64,000 nucleotides of DNA, taken from Ferruginibacter sp. (GTDB lineage: Bacteria > Bacteroidota > Bacteroidia > Chitinophagales > Chitinophagaceae). Below are positions 20,012 to 29,919 of the stretch, piece after piece; the stretch's first letter is position 1, and the number at the start of each line of letters is the position of its first letter. The notes under the pieces were generated by a model. The model was not told the origin of the DNA. It saw only the letters and a program-made list of their open reading frames with translations, and did not search any database. The stretch is taken from the NCBI GenBank assembly GCA_025350645.1, contig JANXXM010000145.1, forward strand, positions 1 to 64,000, read 5' to 3'. The translations under genes and the position numbers were made by a program.

Positions 20012-20136
20012 ACACTTGTTTTATTTATTGCAAGATAACTTTTTATTAGTCTTAAAAATGAATATTAATGTTCATGAATTTTTATGCTATGAAAATATTT
20101 GAAGAAAAATAATTTAAAAAATATACATTTTACAGA

Positions 20137-20173
20137 AACAAAAAACCCTACTTTTTGGAGCAGGGTTTTTTTA
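20137..20173. terminator. Orphan terminator-like hairpin in yicC/lpxD-like divergent intergenic region
   Basis: AAAAAACCCTACT...AGCAGGGTTTTTTT. Confidence 0.6.
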
Positions 20174-20263
20174 TAATGGTGGGTTAGTAAGTACAGAGAT
20201 AGTAACTCTCTTATACAATATTAGAAATAAATTTTGCTTTAAGAAAAAAAAGAGCAAACTATT

Positions 20264-20294
20264 TTATTCACATTTTATTTTACGTTGTGGATAA
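20264..20294. promoter_or_regulatory. Candidate DnaA-box pair
   Basis: TTATTCACA (20264-20272) and inverted perfect-consensus box TGTGGATAA (20286-20294) in a gene-free AT-rich region. Confidence 0.35.
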
Positions 20295-20599
20295 GGGGAA
20301 GTTGTAACCCTTAATTATTTAGTGATAAATATTTCGAACGCTCTACTATAAAAAATAAATGTAAAATAAGAATAAGCTGAAAGCATTATGAACACTGCAT
20401 TATAGCAATATACTTTTTTTAAAAAATAAATATTCAACCAGAAATTTTAATTTCTGAAAAAAAATTTTTTGAGAAAACTTTAATCGTTATTCAAAAAATA
20501 TTTTTTTTAATCCGCATTAAAAAAAATTGAAAATTTTCACCCTGCATCTGTTTTTTAACAATTAAAACAAAGCATTGTACATTTACAAAAATTAATTAA

Positions 20600-21550
20600 A
20601 TGAAATTTAATTCTGCCGTAAGTATAGAAAACATTGCTACGTTTATTGATGCAAAAATTATTGGTAATGATAAGGGCATAGTTACCGGCATTAATGAATT
20701 GCATAAAGCAGAAGCGGGAGATATCGTTTTTGTGGATCATCCAAAATACTATGACAAATGCCTGCAAAGTAAGGCTACTTTTATCATTATAAATAAAGAA
20801 ACAATAGTACCAGAAGGCAAGGCACTGTTGCTGGTAGAAAATCCTTTTGAGGCATATAGCAACATTGTAAAAAAGTATCGGCCTTTTGAACCATCATCAC
20901 AATTAAAAAGCGATAGCGCTGTGGTGGGTTATGGAACATTTATTTACCCAAATACATTTATAGGTAACCATGTGCGCATAGGAAGAAATTGCATCATCTA
21001 CCCTAATGTAACTATTATGGATTACTGTATTATTGGCGATAATGTAACCATACAATCCGGCACTGTAATTGGCAGCAATGCCTTTTATTACAATTCAAAA
21101 AAAGACAGGGAAGTATGGTATAAACCTATGCCGAGCTGCGGGCGGGTAGTTATAGAAGATGATGTGGAGATAGGCGCCAACTGCAGTATAGACAGGGGTG
21201 TGAGCCACGATACTGTTATTGGTAAAGGCACTAAATTTGACAACATGATACACATTGGGCATGATACAGTGATAGGCAAAAATTGTTTATTTGCAGCAAA
21301 TGTAGTGGTGGCAGGTGTAGTAACTATTAAAGATGGCGTAACACTATGGGGGCAGGTAATTGTAAACAAAACCCTTACCATTGGAGAGAATGCAGTACTG
21401 CTTGGGCGCACAGGTGTAGGCGGAGATCTTGAAGGAAATAAAACTTACTGGGGCGCCCCTGCACAGGATGCCCGTACGGCCCAAAGAGAACTGGTATGGA
21501 TAAAAAGGATACCGGAGTTATGGGAAAAAGTAATGGGGAAAAAAGGATAA
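20600..21550 (+). CDS. LpxD-like UDP-3-O-acylglucosamine N-acyltransferase
   Basis: Left-handed beta-helix hexapeptides ([43 protein letters not shown]...; [13 protein letters not shown]). Confidence 0.8.
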   Translation: MKFNSAVSIENIATFIDAKIIGNDKGIVTGINELHKAEAGDIVFVDHPKYYDKCLQSKATFIIINKETIVPEGKALLLVENPFEAYSNIVKKYRPFEPSSQLKSDSAVVGYGTFIYPNTFIGNHVRIGRNCIIYPNVTIMDYCIIGDNVTIQSGTVIGSNAFYYNSKKDREVWYKPMPSCGRVVIEDDVEIGANCSIDRGVSHDTVIGKGTKFDNMIHIGHDTVIGKNCLFAANVVVAGVVTIKDGVTLWGQVIVNKTLTIGENAVLLGRTGVGGDLEGNKTYWGAPAQDARTAQRELVWIKRIPELWEKVMGKKG

Positions 21551-21580
21551 ATAATAAATGATAAATGATTAAACAGTGAA
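21546..21580. repeat. 7-bp-periodic microrepeat
   Basis: GATAAAT AATAAAT GATAAAT GATTAAA CAGTGAA. Confidence 0.45.
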
Positions 21581-21624
21581 TCGTTATTTATTGAAAACTT
21601 AATGCTACTTAAGTCAGTCTGTTT

Positions 21625-22728
21625 TTATTTACTAATATCTGTAAAAAAATAATCGTAGGGCAATTGATCTGCTACTTTGCACCAGCCCCAATAGCCGCTT
21701 ACAGCCACATCATTCTGGTCATAAAAATATCCGTTCTGTTCAATGATGATAGATTCCTGCGGTTTAAAATTTAATACAGAAAATTGAAAAGCACCCGGCT
21801 CACCAGGATTTTCTTTTATATAATTTATTGCTGGTTTTTCTGCTAAAAATAAAATGCCTGCTTCATTTTGGTTGGGCAATATTTCTACCGTTTGTGTGCT
21901 GTCATCTTTTGCATAATGAAGTGCTGCATACACATCTTTTAAAGGCATGGCATTTTCTTTACCATTCATTTTTACGATAAACTGTACTTCAAATTGCTGC
22001 ACATTAAGGTCTTTGTTAAACAAGCTTCTCATAAAATGCAAAGTAGAACCTTTGTATGCCGCCGCTCTTGCATTTTGCCATTGTATTTTTTGTGCATCGT
22101 TTGCCGGCTCCATTTCTTCAAACAGCGGATAACCAGTGTAGGTGCTTATTTCAGTGTTATACTCGTGTGTAAAAGAATCTATGCTGTACTTAATAGTATA
22201 ACCGAGTGCGGTATTTTTTATGAGCAGGGGCTCTGCTGCTGTTATCTTTAACCTGTTCTTTTTTTTAGAAAAAAAGAATTTTAATATTCCGGGGTTTTGT
22301 ATACTGCAGTTGCTGCTGTTTTGTGTTTTTCCAATAAACTGCTCTATAAAAAAAGCACCATATTTTGCCAGCCCGTCTTTTACTTCGGTAGAAGAGGTAA
22401 CGGCCACAACTTCCAGTTCTTTTTCTTTTTCTTTTAAATTTATATTAATTGTTGCAGCAGCATTGGCTGCAGAAATTCTTTTACTTTCCGTAGTAAAACC
22501 GGTATAGGTAATAATAAGATCGTAGCCGCCGCCGGGGAGCTGTAATTTAAAATTTCCTTCTGCATCTGTAACAGTACCTATAGTAGTATTTTGTGCAAAT
22601 ACCGATGCTGCTTTTAAAGGTTCTTGCGTAGTGCTGTTTACCACTTTACCATAGATTGTAAAATAGCTTTGTGCATTTACAAAAGAAGCCCATGTGATTG
22701 TAAAAATTATAACAAAAAATGTTTTCAT
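21625..22728 (-). CDS. Carboxypeptidase-like regulatory-domain protein
   Basis: YFTIYGKVVNSTTQEPLKAASVFAQNTTIGTVTDAEGNFKLQLPGGGYDLIITYTGF. Confidence 0.75.
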   Translation of the reverse strand: MKTFFVIIFTITWASFVNAQSYFTIYGKVVNSTTQEPLKAASVFAQNTTIGTVTDAEGNFKLQLPGGGYDLIITYTGFTTESKRISAANAAATININLKEKEKELEVVAVTSSTEVKDGLAKYGAFFIEQFIGKTQNSSNCSIQNPGILKFFFSKKKNRLKITAAEPLLIKNTALGYTIKYSIDSFTHEYNTEISTYTGYPLFEEMEPANDAQKIQWQNARAAAYKGSTLHFMRSLFNKDLNVQQFEVQFIVKMNGKENAMPLKDVYAALHYAKDDSTQTVEILPNQNEAGILFLAEKPAINYIKENPGEPGAFQFSVLNFKPQESIIIEQNGYFYDQNDVAVSGYWGWCKVADQLPYDYFFTDISK

Positions 22729-22763
22729 TGTAGGTCATAAGATTTAATGTTTTCAAAAATAAC

Positions 22764-23741
22764 TTATTCCTTGTTAATTTTTTGTTGCAGTACTGCGCAG
22801 GTTTCTATAATAGTTTGCTGCAGGCTGCGGTATTTAAATGCCGGTAAAAATTTTAATAATTTACTATTATCAAATTGAGTAACAGCAAGCGATGTAGCAG
22901 CAGTTTCTTTTGTAATAAGAGGTGATGAGCCTGAAAAAAAAGAACCAAAGGCCTGCAATCGCCAAACAACAGCGGCAAGAAAAGGGGTTACCTTTTTGTA
23001 AGGAATTTTTTTATTAAAAGCATTTGCAATCATAGTAAATACAAAACCGTAGGTTACGTTTTGCGCACTTACAATAAAACGCTCCCCGGTTATTTTGCTT
23101 TCCATTAATTGTATCATTATTGTTGCAACATCTCTCACATCTGTAAAGCCTGTGGTACCTTCTGTATACCAGGGCAACTCATCATACACACTTTTAAAAA
23201 TCTTTGTAGAGCCTTCATTCCAATTACCCGGTCCTAAAATAATAGAAGGATTTATAACTATAACATTAAGCCCTTCAGCATTTGCCCGCCACACTTCCAG
23301 CTCGCCCAAATATTTACTATGACCATATTTACTATTGCTTGTTTCAGGAGTCCATTGCAACTGTTCATTTATCATTTGCCCCGGGCGTATGCGGCCAAGT
23401 GCCGCTACAGAGCTTACATGTACAAATTTATACACAGCAGCCACTAGTGCTGCGTTTACTAAATTTGCAGTTGCTTCTACATTTATTTTATATAATTTTT
23501 TTTCATCCTTGTTTGTAAAAGATACCAGCCCGGCACAGTTGTATATTTCAGTAACACCCTGTAAGGCATTTTCAACATCCAGCACATCCAGTAAATCGCA
23601 TTTTACAGAAGAGAAGTTTGTATGCTTAAAATTCTCCAACGGTGTTTTATTATAAATAGCTTTTACAATTTTACCCGTTTTTAGCAATTGTTTTATGAGC
23701 GTATTCCCCAGCAAGCCTGCGCCGCCCGTTACCAAAATCAT
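22764..23741 (-). CDS. NAD-dependent epimerase/dehydratase (extended SDR)
   Basis: MILVTGGAGLLGNTLIKQLL; SKYGHSKYLGELEVWRA. 4-bp overlap with upstream gene. Confidence 0.85.
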   Translation of the reverse strand: MILVTGGAGLLGNTLIKQLLKTGKIVKAIYNKTPLENFKHTNFSSVKCDLLDVLDVENALQGVTEIYNCAGLVSFTNKDEKKLYKINVEATANLVNAALVAAVYKFVHVSSVAALGRIRPGQMINEQLQWTPETSNSKYGHSKYLGELEVWRANAEGLNVIVINPSIILGPGNWNEGSTKIFKSVYDELPWYTEGTTGFTDVRDVATIMIQLMESKITGERFIVSAQNVTYGFVFTMIANAFNKKIPYKKVTPFLAAVVWRLQAFGSFFSGSSPLITKETAATSLAVTQFDNSKLLKFLPAFKYRSLQQTIIETCAVLQQKINKE

Positions 23742-24601
23742 TGTATATTATTTTGTGGGGTGTAATTATAAAATCCTATCCCTGTTTTTGTACCAAGTTT
23801 ACCTTCTGCCACTTTTTGCTCCTGCAGTGCAGCTGGTTTAAAGCGCACAGCAGCAGCAAAGGTATTATAAAGAGATTGTGAAACCGCAAGGTTAATATCA
23901 AGCCCAATAATATCCATCAGTTTAAATGGCCCCATTTTAAATCCTGCATTTTCCATCAGCATATCTACATCTTCTATTTTTATCTGCTGCGTTTCTACCA
24001 GGTGCATAGCTTCTAAATAAAAATGGCGTGCCACACGGTTTACTATAAAGCCTGGAGCATCTTTACAAAATACCGGTACTTTTTTTAATTGTATACAAAG
24101 TTCATTTATGGTAGCTATTGTTTCGGCAGAGGTTTGTATGCCTGCCACAATTTCTACCAATTTCATAACATGTGCAGGGTTAAAAAAGTGCACTCCTGCC
24201 ACCCGTTGTGGGTGTGGTATATTTTTTTGAATTTGGGTTATAGATAAGGAAGAAGTGTTGCTTGCAAAAATAGTTTCCGGATTATTTATTGCCGCAAGGT
24301 TTTTATAAAGCGATTCTTTTACAGTTATGTTTTCTATAATCGCTTCTATAATTATATCTGCTTTGCATTCTTGAATATTTGTTGTGAAATAAATACGACT
24401 AGTTACAGTAGCTTTTTCTTCTTCTTTTATCTTTTCTTTAATTAACAAAAACTGCAGATTTTTTTCAATAGATAATTTTGCCTTTTCAATGCCGTTTTCG
24501 CTTACGTCAAAAATAATAGCATCTATCGCATTTAGCGCAGCAGCCAGCGCAATACCACTACCCATGGTACCTGCGCCTGCAACACAAATTTTTTTAATCA
24601 T
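23738..24601 (-). CDS. 3-hydroxyacyl-CoA (3-hydroxybutyryl-CoA) dehydrogenase
   Basis: KICVAGAGTMGSGIALAAA; ASNTSSLSITQIQ; RVAGVHFFNPAHVMKLVEIV. Confidence 0.92.
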   Translation of the reverse strand: MIKKICVAGAGTMGSGIALAAALNAIDAIIFDVSENGIEKAKLSIEKNLQFLLIKEKIKEEEKATVTSRIYFTTNIQECKADIIIEAIIENITVKESLYKNLAAINNPETIFASNTSSLSITQIQKNIPHPQRVAGVHFFNPAHVMKLVEIVAGIQTSAETIATINELCIQLKKVPVFCKDAPGFIVNRVARHFYLEAMHLVETQQIKIEDVDMLMENAGFKMGPFKLMDIIGLDINLAVSQSLYNTFAAAVRFKPAALQEQKVAEGKLGTKTGIGFYNYTPQNNIQ

Positions 24602-24612
24602 ATTGCAAAAAT

Positions 24613-24684
24613 AAAAAACTGCTGTGCTATTTCCCCTTTTATTTTTATACCCCCGGTATTAAAATATTGGAAACCGCACAGCAG
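24613..24684 (-). terminator. Extended stem terminator downstream of OmpA-family gene
   Basis: CTGCTGTGC (24619-24627)/GCACAGCAG (24676-24684) with additional inner pairings (ATACC/GGTAT), minus-strand T-run. Confidence 0.65.
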
Positions 24685-24703
24685 CTATATCTGTAAAAAA
24701 AAA

Positions 24704-25423
24704 TTATTGCTTATCTGCTTCTACTTTTGCATCTGCTTTCATCTTATCATTGGCAGTTATAGAAAACTCTACTCTTCTGTTAAGTGCTCTTCCTTCTGCA
24801 GTATTGTTATCTGCTTTTGGCTGAGATTTCCCATACCATTTTACAGTAAGCCTGTTAGTAGAAAGACCGCCCGCTTTTAATGCATCTCCTACTGCCATTG
24901 CCCGCTTTTGAGAGAGTGTCATGTTGTATGCATCTGCACCCACGTTATCAGTATGCCCTTCTACCAGTATATTTGTTTCAGGATATTCAATAAAAATTTT
25001 TTCCAGTTTGTTTATTGCTAATTGAGAATTAGGAGAGATATTAAATTTTGCAGTTTCAAAATATACACCTGCTTTAGATCCATCAGGATTATTTTCATCA
25101 AAAGTTACATTAATACCTTCTCCTACTCTTTCTACTTTTGCACCAGGTATTTCTGTTTTTATTTTCTCTGCCTGCCTATCCATTTTATTACCAATTATTC
25201 CGCCGGCTGCACCTCCTATTACCGCTCCTAAAATAGCTCCCAGTGCAGTATTTTTTTTGTTACCTACATTGTTTCCAATTATACCGCCAATTACCGCACC
25301 ACTCGTTGCGCCAACTGCAACACCTTTATTCTGATTGCTGGTTTTTCTTATACCATCGCAGCTACTCGTTATTATACTTAATGCTATGGCACCAAATAGT
25401 GTATTCGTGATTATCTTTTTCAT
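24704..25423 (-). CDS. OmpA-family lipoprotein with glycine-zipper segment
   Basis: GAVIGGIIGNNVGNKKNTALGAILGAVIGGAAGGIIGNKMDRQ; NILVEGHTDNVGADAYNMTLSQKRAMAVGDAL. Confidence 0.85.
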   Translation of the reverse strand: MKKIITNTLFGAIALSIITSSCDGIRKTSNQNKGVAVGATSGAVIGGIIGNNVGNKKNTALGAILGAVIGGAAGGIIGNKMDRQAEKIKTEIPGAKVERVGEGINVTFDENNPDGSKAGVYFETAKFNISPNSQLAINKLEKIFIEYPETNILVEGHTDNVGADAYNMTLSQKRAMAVGDALKAGGLSTNRLTVKWYGKSQPKADNNTAEGRALNRRVEFSITANDKMKADAKVEADKQ

Positions 25424-25443
25424 ATTATTATTAAGATTTAAAA

Positions 25444-25935
25444 TTAATTCTTTGTGAAATTGTAAATAAATGAAGCGGGCTTTCCTTCAAAGTTAATATT
25501 GCTTTTAAGCTGCATATTATTTTTATCTATTGATACTATTGTAAAAAGGAAGCCTCCTTTATTTTCATCTACAGCCCTGTACTTTTCATCTACTCTTTTA
25601 TAACCAAGCCTTTTGGGCATACCTGCAGTTTCATCTATGGTCCAACGTATGTTTCTTTTTATAGCTACGCATTCTCCACCATTTTTACTTATTTCATAAA
25701 ACCCGAGATTATTGTATTGGTTAAAGCTCCAGTTGCTGCCAACAAAGCAATTAAAATCTGCCTCATCTAAAATTTGAGCTTTTATTTTTCCTGTTATTCC
25801 TTCTGTCGTAATAGTTTGAAGTTGCCATTTTCCGTTTACAGAACTTTTATAGTTTCTGGCTTCTTTTGATGTGGCACAGGATGTCATTATCAGCACTAAT
25901 ATAACAGAACTGATAATCAAAGTAATTTTTTTCAT
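25444..25935 (-). CDS. Lipocalin-like lipoprotein
   Basis: MTSCATSKEARNYKSSVNGKWQLQTITTEG...; NWSFNQYNNLGFYEI. Confidence 0.55.
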   Translation of the reverse strand: MKKITLIISSVILVLIMTSCATSKEARNYKSSVNGKWQLQTITTEGITGKIKAQILDEADFNCFVGSNWSFNQYNNLGFYEISKNGGECVAIKRNIRWTIDETAGMPKRLGYKRVDEKYRAVDENKGGFLFTIVSIDKNNMQLKSNINFEGKPASFIYNFTKN

Positions 25936-26051
25936 GTATTATTTTTTGGTTTTTAAAGAGCATGATTTTATATGTATACACCTATCTTATATGTTTTGTT
26001 TAAAATTCAATTTTAATGCCAATAACTTTTTTCTGTAAAAATAGCCCGGTA

Positions 26052-27083
26052 TTAAAGAGCAGTTTCAAATTGTTTTAAAAAACGAATGTCGTTTTCGCTA
26101 AACAAACGAAGGTCTTTTATCTGATAACTCAGCATTGTAATTCTTTCTATACCCATGCCAAAAGCAAAGCCTGTGTATTTATTACTATCAATTCCACAGT
26201 TTTCCAGCACTTTGGGGTGTACCATTCCACAGCCAAGTATTTCTACCCAACCGGTTTTTTTACATACGCTGCATCCCTCGCCACCACAAATAAGACAGCT
26301 TATATCCATTTCTGCACTCGGCTCAGTAAAAGGAAAATAAGATGGGCGAAAACGTACTTTAATATCTTCACCAAACATTTCTTTTACAAAAAAATACAGG
26401 GTTTGCTTTAGATCAGCAAAAGACACATTTTCCGCAATATACAATCCCTCTACCTGGTTAAAAAAACAATGCGCCCTTGCACTTATCGTTTCGTTTCTAT
26501 ACACTCTGCCTGGGCAAATAATACGCAGAGGCAATTTACCTTTTTGCATTTCTCTAATTTGTACGCTGCTTGTATGTGTACGCAAAAGCCAGGCTGGTTC
26601 TTCATTTAAGTAAAAAGTATCCTGCATATCTCTCGCAGGGTGGTCCTCCGGTAAATTGAGTGCAGTAAAATTATGAAAGTCATCTTCTATTTCCGGCCCT
26701 TCGGCCACAGCAAACCCCAGCTTATTAAAGATAGAAACAATTTTATTTTGAATAATACTTATGGGATGGCGTGTGCCCAAAGGCAGGGCTGTACCTGGTA
26801 ATGTAAGGTCTATACCTGCGGATACCGATGCATTTTCAAAACTGGAATTGTTATTGAAAGAGGAAAATTTTTCTTCTGCAAAAATCTTAAATTCATTAAG
26901 CAATTGCCCTGCTTCTTTTTTATTTTCTGGAATTACATTTCTCATTTCGCCCATTATGGTTTTTACCAGTCCTTTTGTACCCAGGTATTTTATGCGAAAT
27001 GCTTCTGCTTCTGCTACATTAGATATTGCTTCTGCCGCTATTTCTATTTTGTATTTATCAATTAATGCCCTCAAATTTTCCAT
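26052..27083 (-). CDS. pheS: Phenylalanyl-tRNA synthetase alpha subunit
   Basis: RHPISIIQNKIVSIFNKLGFAVAEGPEIEDDFHNFTALNLPEDHPARDMQDTFYL; FTEPSAEMDISC; GFAFGMGIERITML. Confidence 0.96.
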   Translation of the reverse strand: MENLRALIDKYKIEIAAEAISNVAEAEAFRIKYLGTKGLVKTIMGEMRNVIPENKKEAGQLLNEFKIFAEEKFSSFNNNSSFENASVSAGIDLTLPGTALPLGTRHPISIIQNKIVSIFNKLGFAVAEGPEIEDDFHNFTALNLPEDHPARDMQDTFYLNEEPAWLLRTHTSSVQIREMQKGKLPLRIICPGRVYRNETISARAHCFFNQVEGLYIAENVSFADLKQTLYFFVKEMFGEDIKVRFRPSYFPFTEPSAEMDISCLICGGEGCSVCKKTGWVEILGCGMVHPKVLENCGIDSNKYTGFAFGMGIERITMLSYQIKDLRLFSENDIRFLKQFETAL

Positions 27084-27432
27084 GTGGCAAATGTAATAAT
27101 ATTGTGGTAAATGCAGGTTGGGTTTAGCAGGGGAAAGATTAATTTGATTTATTTTATATCTTCGGTCAAATGAGAACTACTACTTTTCTGCTTTTTCGGT
27201 GTTGCTGCTCCGGCAATATTTAATTTTAATGCATCTTCGCACAAATAATTTTCATACAATACATTTGCTGTTTAAATATAAATAACTATTATTTTAAAAT
27301 TCCGAACAAAGATCAACATTAGTATCTAGTACAAGTTCCCGATAAAGGTATGGTAGTAATGAATAGTATACTATTGTGCAAATAATATAATTAATAATTA
27401 AAGCTGCTTTTTACCCGGATAATAATAACAAT

Positions 27433-28920
27433 ATGCCTTTAGAGATTTACAATACGCTTACCAGAAAAAAAGAAATTTTTACGCCGCTTGTGCCTGGCTA
27501 TGTGGGCATGTATGTATGCGGCCCCACAGTATACAGCGATGTGCATTTGGGAAACTGCCGTACATTTATTTCGTTTGATATAATTTACCGTTACCTGCGC
27601 TACCTGCAATATAAGGTACGCTACGTACGCAACATTACAGATGCGGGCCATTTAGAAGGGGACAGAGACGAAGGCGATGATAAATTTAGTAAAAAAGCAA
27701 GGCTGGAACAACTCGAGCCGATGGAAATTGTACAGCGTTATACACTCGGGTTTCATGAGGTAATGCAACTGTTTAATAACGTACCTCCTACAATAGAACC
27801 CACAGCTACAGGGCATATAAGCGAACAGATTTTACTTACAGAAAAAATATTAGCTAACGGTTATGCTTATGAAATAAATGGTACTGTTTATTTTGATGTG
27901 GAAAAATACAGCAGAGAAAAACCTTATGGTATTCTTACAAACCGCAAGCTGGAAGATTTGCTGGAAGGTACAAGAGATTTGGATGGGCAGGATGAAAAAA
28001 AGAGTCGCCTTGATTTTGCACTTTGGATAAAAGCAAAACCAGAGCATTTAATGCAATGGCCCAGCCCATGGGGAATGGGTTTCCCAGGATGGCATATAGA
28101 ATGCAGTGCCATGAGTAATAAATATTTGGGCAAAAGATTTGACCTTCACGGCGGCGGAATGGACCTTGCGGCTACACACCATACAAACGAAATTGCACAA
28201 AATGAAGCATGCTTTAATGAAAGCCCGGCGCAAATATGGATGCATACAAACATGCTTACCGTTAATGGTACACGAATGAGTAAGAGTTTAGGTAATGGTT
28301 TTTTACCACACGAATTATTTACAGGTAATCACCCGATGCTTAACAAAGCATACTCTCCCATGACGGTGCGCTTTTTTATGTTGCAAACGCAATACCGTAG
28401 CACACTAGATTTTAGCAATGAGGCATTGCAGGCTTCGGAAAAAGGATTGAAGCGACTTTGGGAAGCTTACCAGTTTTTACAAAAGTTGCAATATGAAAAG
28501 GGCGAGGCAGATGCGGAACTGAATGAAAAAGTATTAAAACTTATTAATGATTTTGATACCTCTATGAACGATGATTTTAATACAGCAAAAGTGCTGGCGA
28601 GCATGTTTGAACTGGTGCCTGTAATAAATTCTATAAAAGATGGATTGATAAAAACCGGTGAAATGCTGGAAAGTACTTTTATTCTACTGGGTAAAAAGTT
28701 TAAAGATTACCTAGAAGATATTTTTGGTTTAAAAAACAGTGATGAGATTAATGATGGTAAACTTGCTGAAGTTATGCACTTGCTGATTGATATACGTAAA
28801 GAAGCAAAAACAAAAAAAGATTTTGCCACATCAGATAAAATTAGAAATCAATTAAACGAAATAGGAATTTTATTAAAAGATGAAAAAGGGGGAGAAATGA
28901 GTTGGGGACTGGATGTTTAA
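27433..28920 (+). CDS. cysS: Cysteinyl-tRNA synthetase
   Basis: GMYVCGPTVYSDVHLGNCRTFISFDIIYRYLRY; GWHIECSAMSNKYLG; RMSKSLGNG. Confidence 0.97.
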   Translation: MPLEIYNTLTRKKEIFTPLVPGYVGMYVCGPTVYSDVHLGNCRTFISFDIIYRYLRYLQYKVRYVRNITDAGHLEGDRDEGDDKFSKKARLEQLEPMEIVQRYTLGFHEVMQLFNNVPPTIEPTATGHISEQILLTEKILANGYAYEINGTVYFDVEKYSREKPYGILTNRKLEDLLEGTRDLDGQDEKKSRLDFALWIKAKPEHLMQWPSPWGMGFPGWHIECSAMSNKYLGKRFDLHGGGMDLAATHHTNEIAQNEACFNESPAQIWMHTNMLTVNGTRMSKSLGNGFLPHELFTGNHPMLNKAYSPMTVRFFMLQTQYRSTLDFSNEALQASEKGLKRLWEAYQFLQKLQYEKGEADAELNEKVLKLINDFDTSMNDDFNTAKVLASMFELVPVINSIKDGLIKTGEMLESTFILLGKKFKDYLEDIFGLKNSDEINDGKLAEVMHLLIDIRKEAKTKKDFATSDKIRNQLNEIGILLKDEKGGEMSWGLDV

Positions 28921-29260
28921 TAAAGTTATTAAGCATTTTTTTAGCTTCTTTTTTTAATGAGATTGTATAATCTCCTGGTAGAAATTAAAATTGTTCTTAA
29001 ATTAAAATCTATTTCTACTTCATCCGGTAGATTTAAAACAATTAAGAATACAATTAGCATTATTAAATTTGAAAAATGGATTAGTCCTAAATTTTATAAC
29101 AGAATTAATGAGGGATGGTATTCATAGAATTTACAACAATGGCGAAGATTGTTTATAAAAAAACTATCTGAGAAATTTCCTTTTTAACTTATTATTCTTC
29201 TTTCTTTTAGCTTGTTTTCTTTTTTTGCTTTTAGTCTTCTAGCCTTTAAACTTATTCAAA

Positions 29261-29866
29261 ATGCCGCATATACTACAGCTCCAAAAAGATAAAACACTTC
29301 GCAATATTATAGCCCAACAGGATGAGCATTTTATTGAAAAACGCAACAATCTTCATCTTCACTTATGTGCATCTATTATTTCTCAGCAGTTAAATACCAG
29401 AGTTGCGGATGTTATTTACAGCAGATTTTTACAGCTCTTTAATAAAAAGATTCCCAGTACTAAAAGTATTTTGACAATAGAATTTGATAAATTGCGAAGC
29501 ATCGGTTTATCTCATGCAAAAACAAATTACGTGCGTAATGTTTGTATATTTTTTATTGATAATAAACTTACGGATGCCAAACTGCATAAGATGAGCGATG
29601 CAGATTTACTTGATTTACTTACGCAGATAAAAGGCGTTGGACGCTGGACGGTAGAAATGCTTTTAATGTTTACACTAGGGCGGGAAGATATTTTTGCCAT
29701 TGATGACCTGGTGATACAACAAACGATGGCAAAGGCTTATGGGCTGAACCTTACAGATAAAAAATTATTAAAGGAGCAGATGATAAAAGTATCTGATAAA
29801 TGGAAACCGTACCGAACCTATGCCTGTAAATATTTGTGGGGCTGGCGGGATACCGAAGGAAAATAG
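29261..29866 (+). CDS. DNA-3-methyladenine glycosylase (AlkA/HhH-GPD)
   Basis: HLCASIISQQLNTRVADVIYSRFL; LLTQIKGVGRWTVEMLLMFTLGREDIFAIDDLVIQ. Confidence 0.85.
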   Translation: MPHILQLQKDKTLRNIIAQQDEHFIEKRNNLHLHLCASIISQQLNTRVADVIYSRFLQLFNKKIPSTKSILTIEFDKLRSIGLSHAKTNYVRNVCIFFIDNKLTDAKLHKMSDADLLDLLTQIKGVGRWTVEMLLMFTLGREDIFAIDDLVIQQTMAKAYGLNLTDKKLLKEQMIKVSDKWKPYRTYACKYLWGWRDTEGK

Positions 29867-29919
29867 CGTATATTCTAAATTAAATTTTGCATACCAATAT
29901 TCTACCAAATTATTTTAAC

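Noticed and set aside
28957-29127. 56-aa plus-strand ORF (MRLYNLLVEIKIVLKLKSISTSSGRFKTIKNTISIIKFEKWISPKFYNRINEGWYS) between cysS and the glycosylase gene
   Set aside because: Too short and without recognisable family; could be a gene remnant but cannot be supported from sequence alone.
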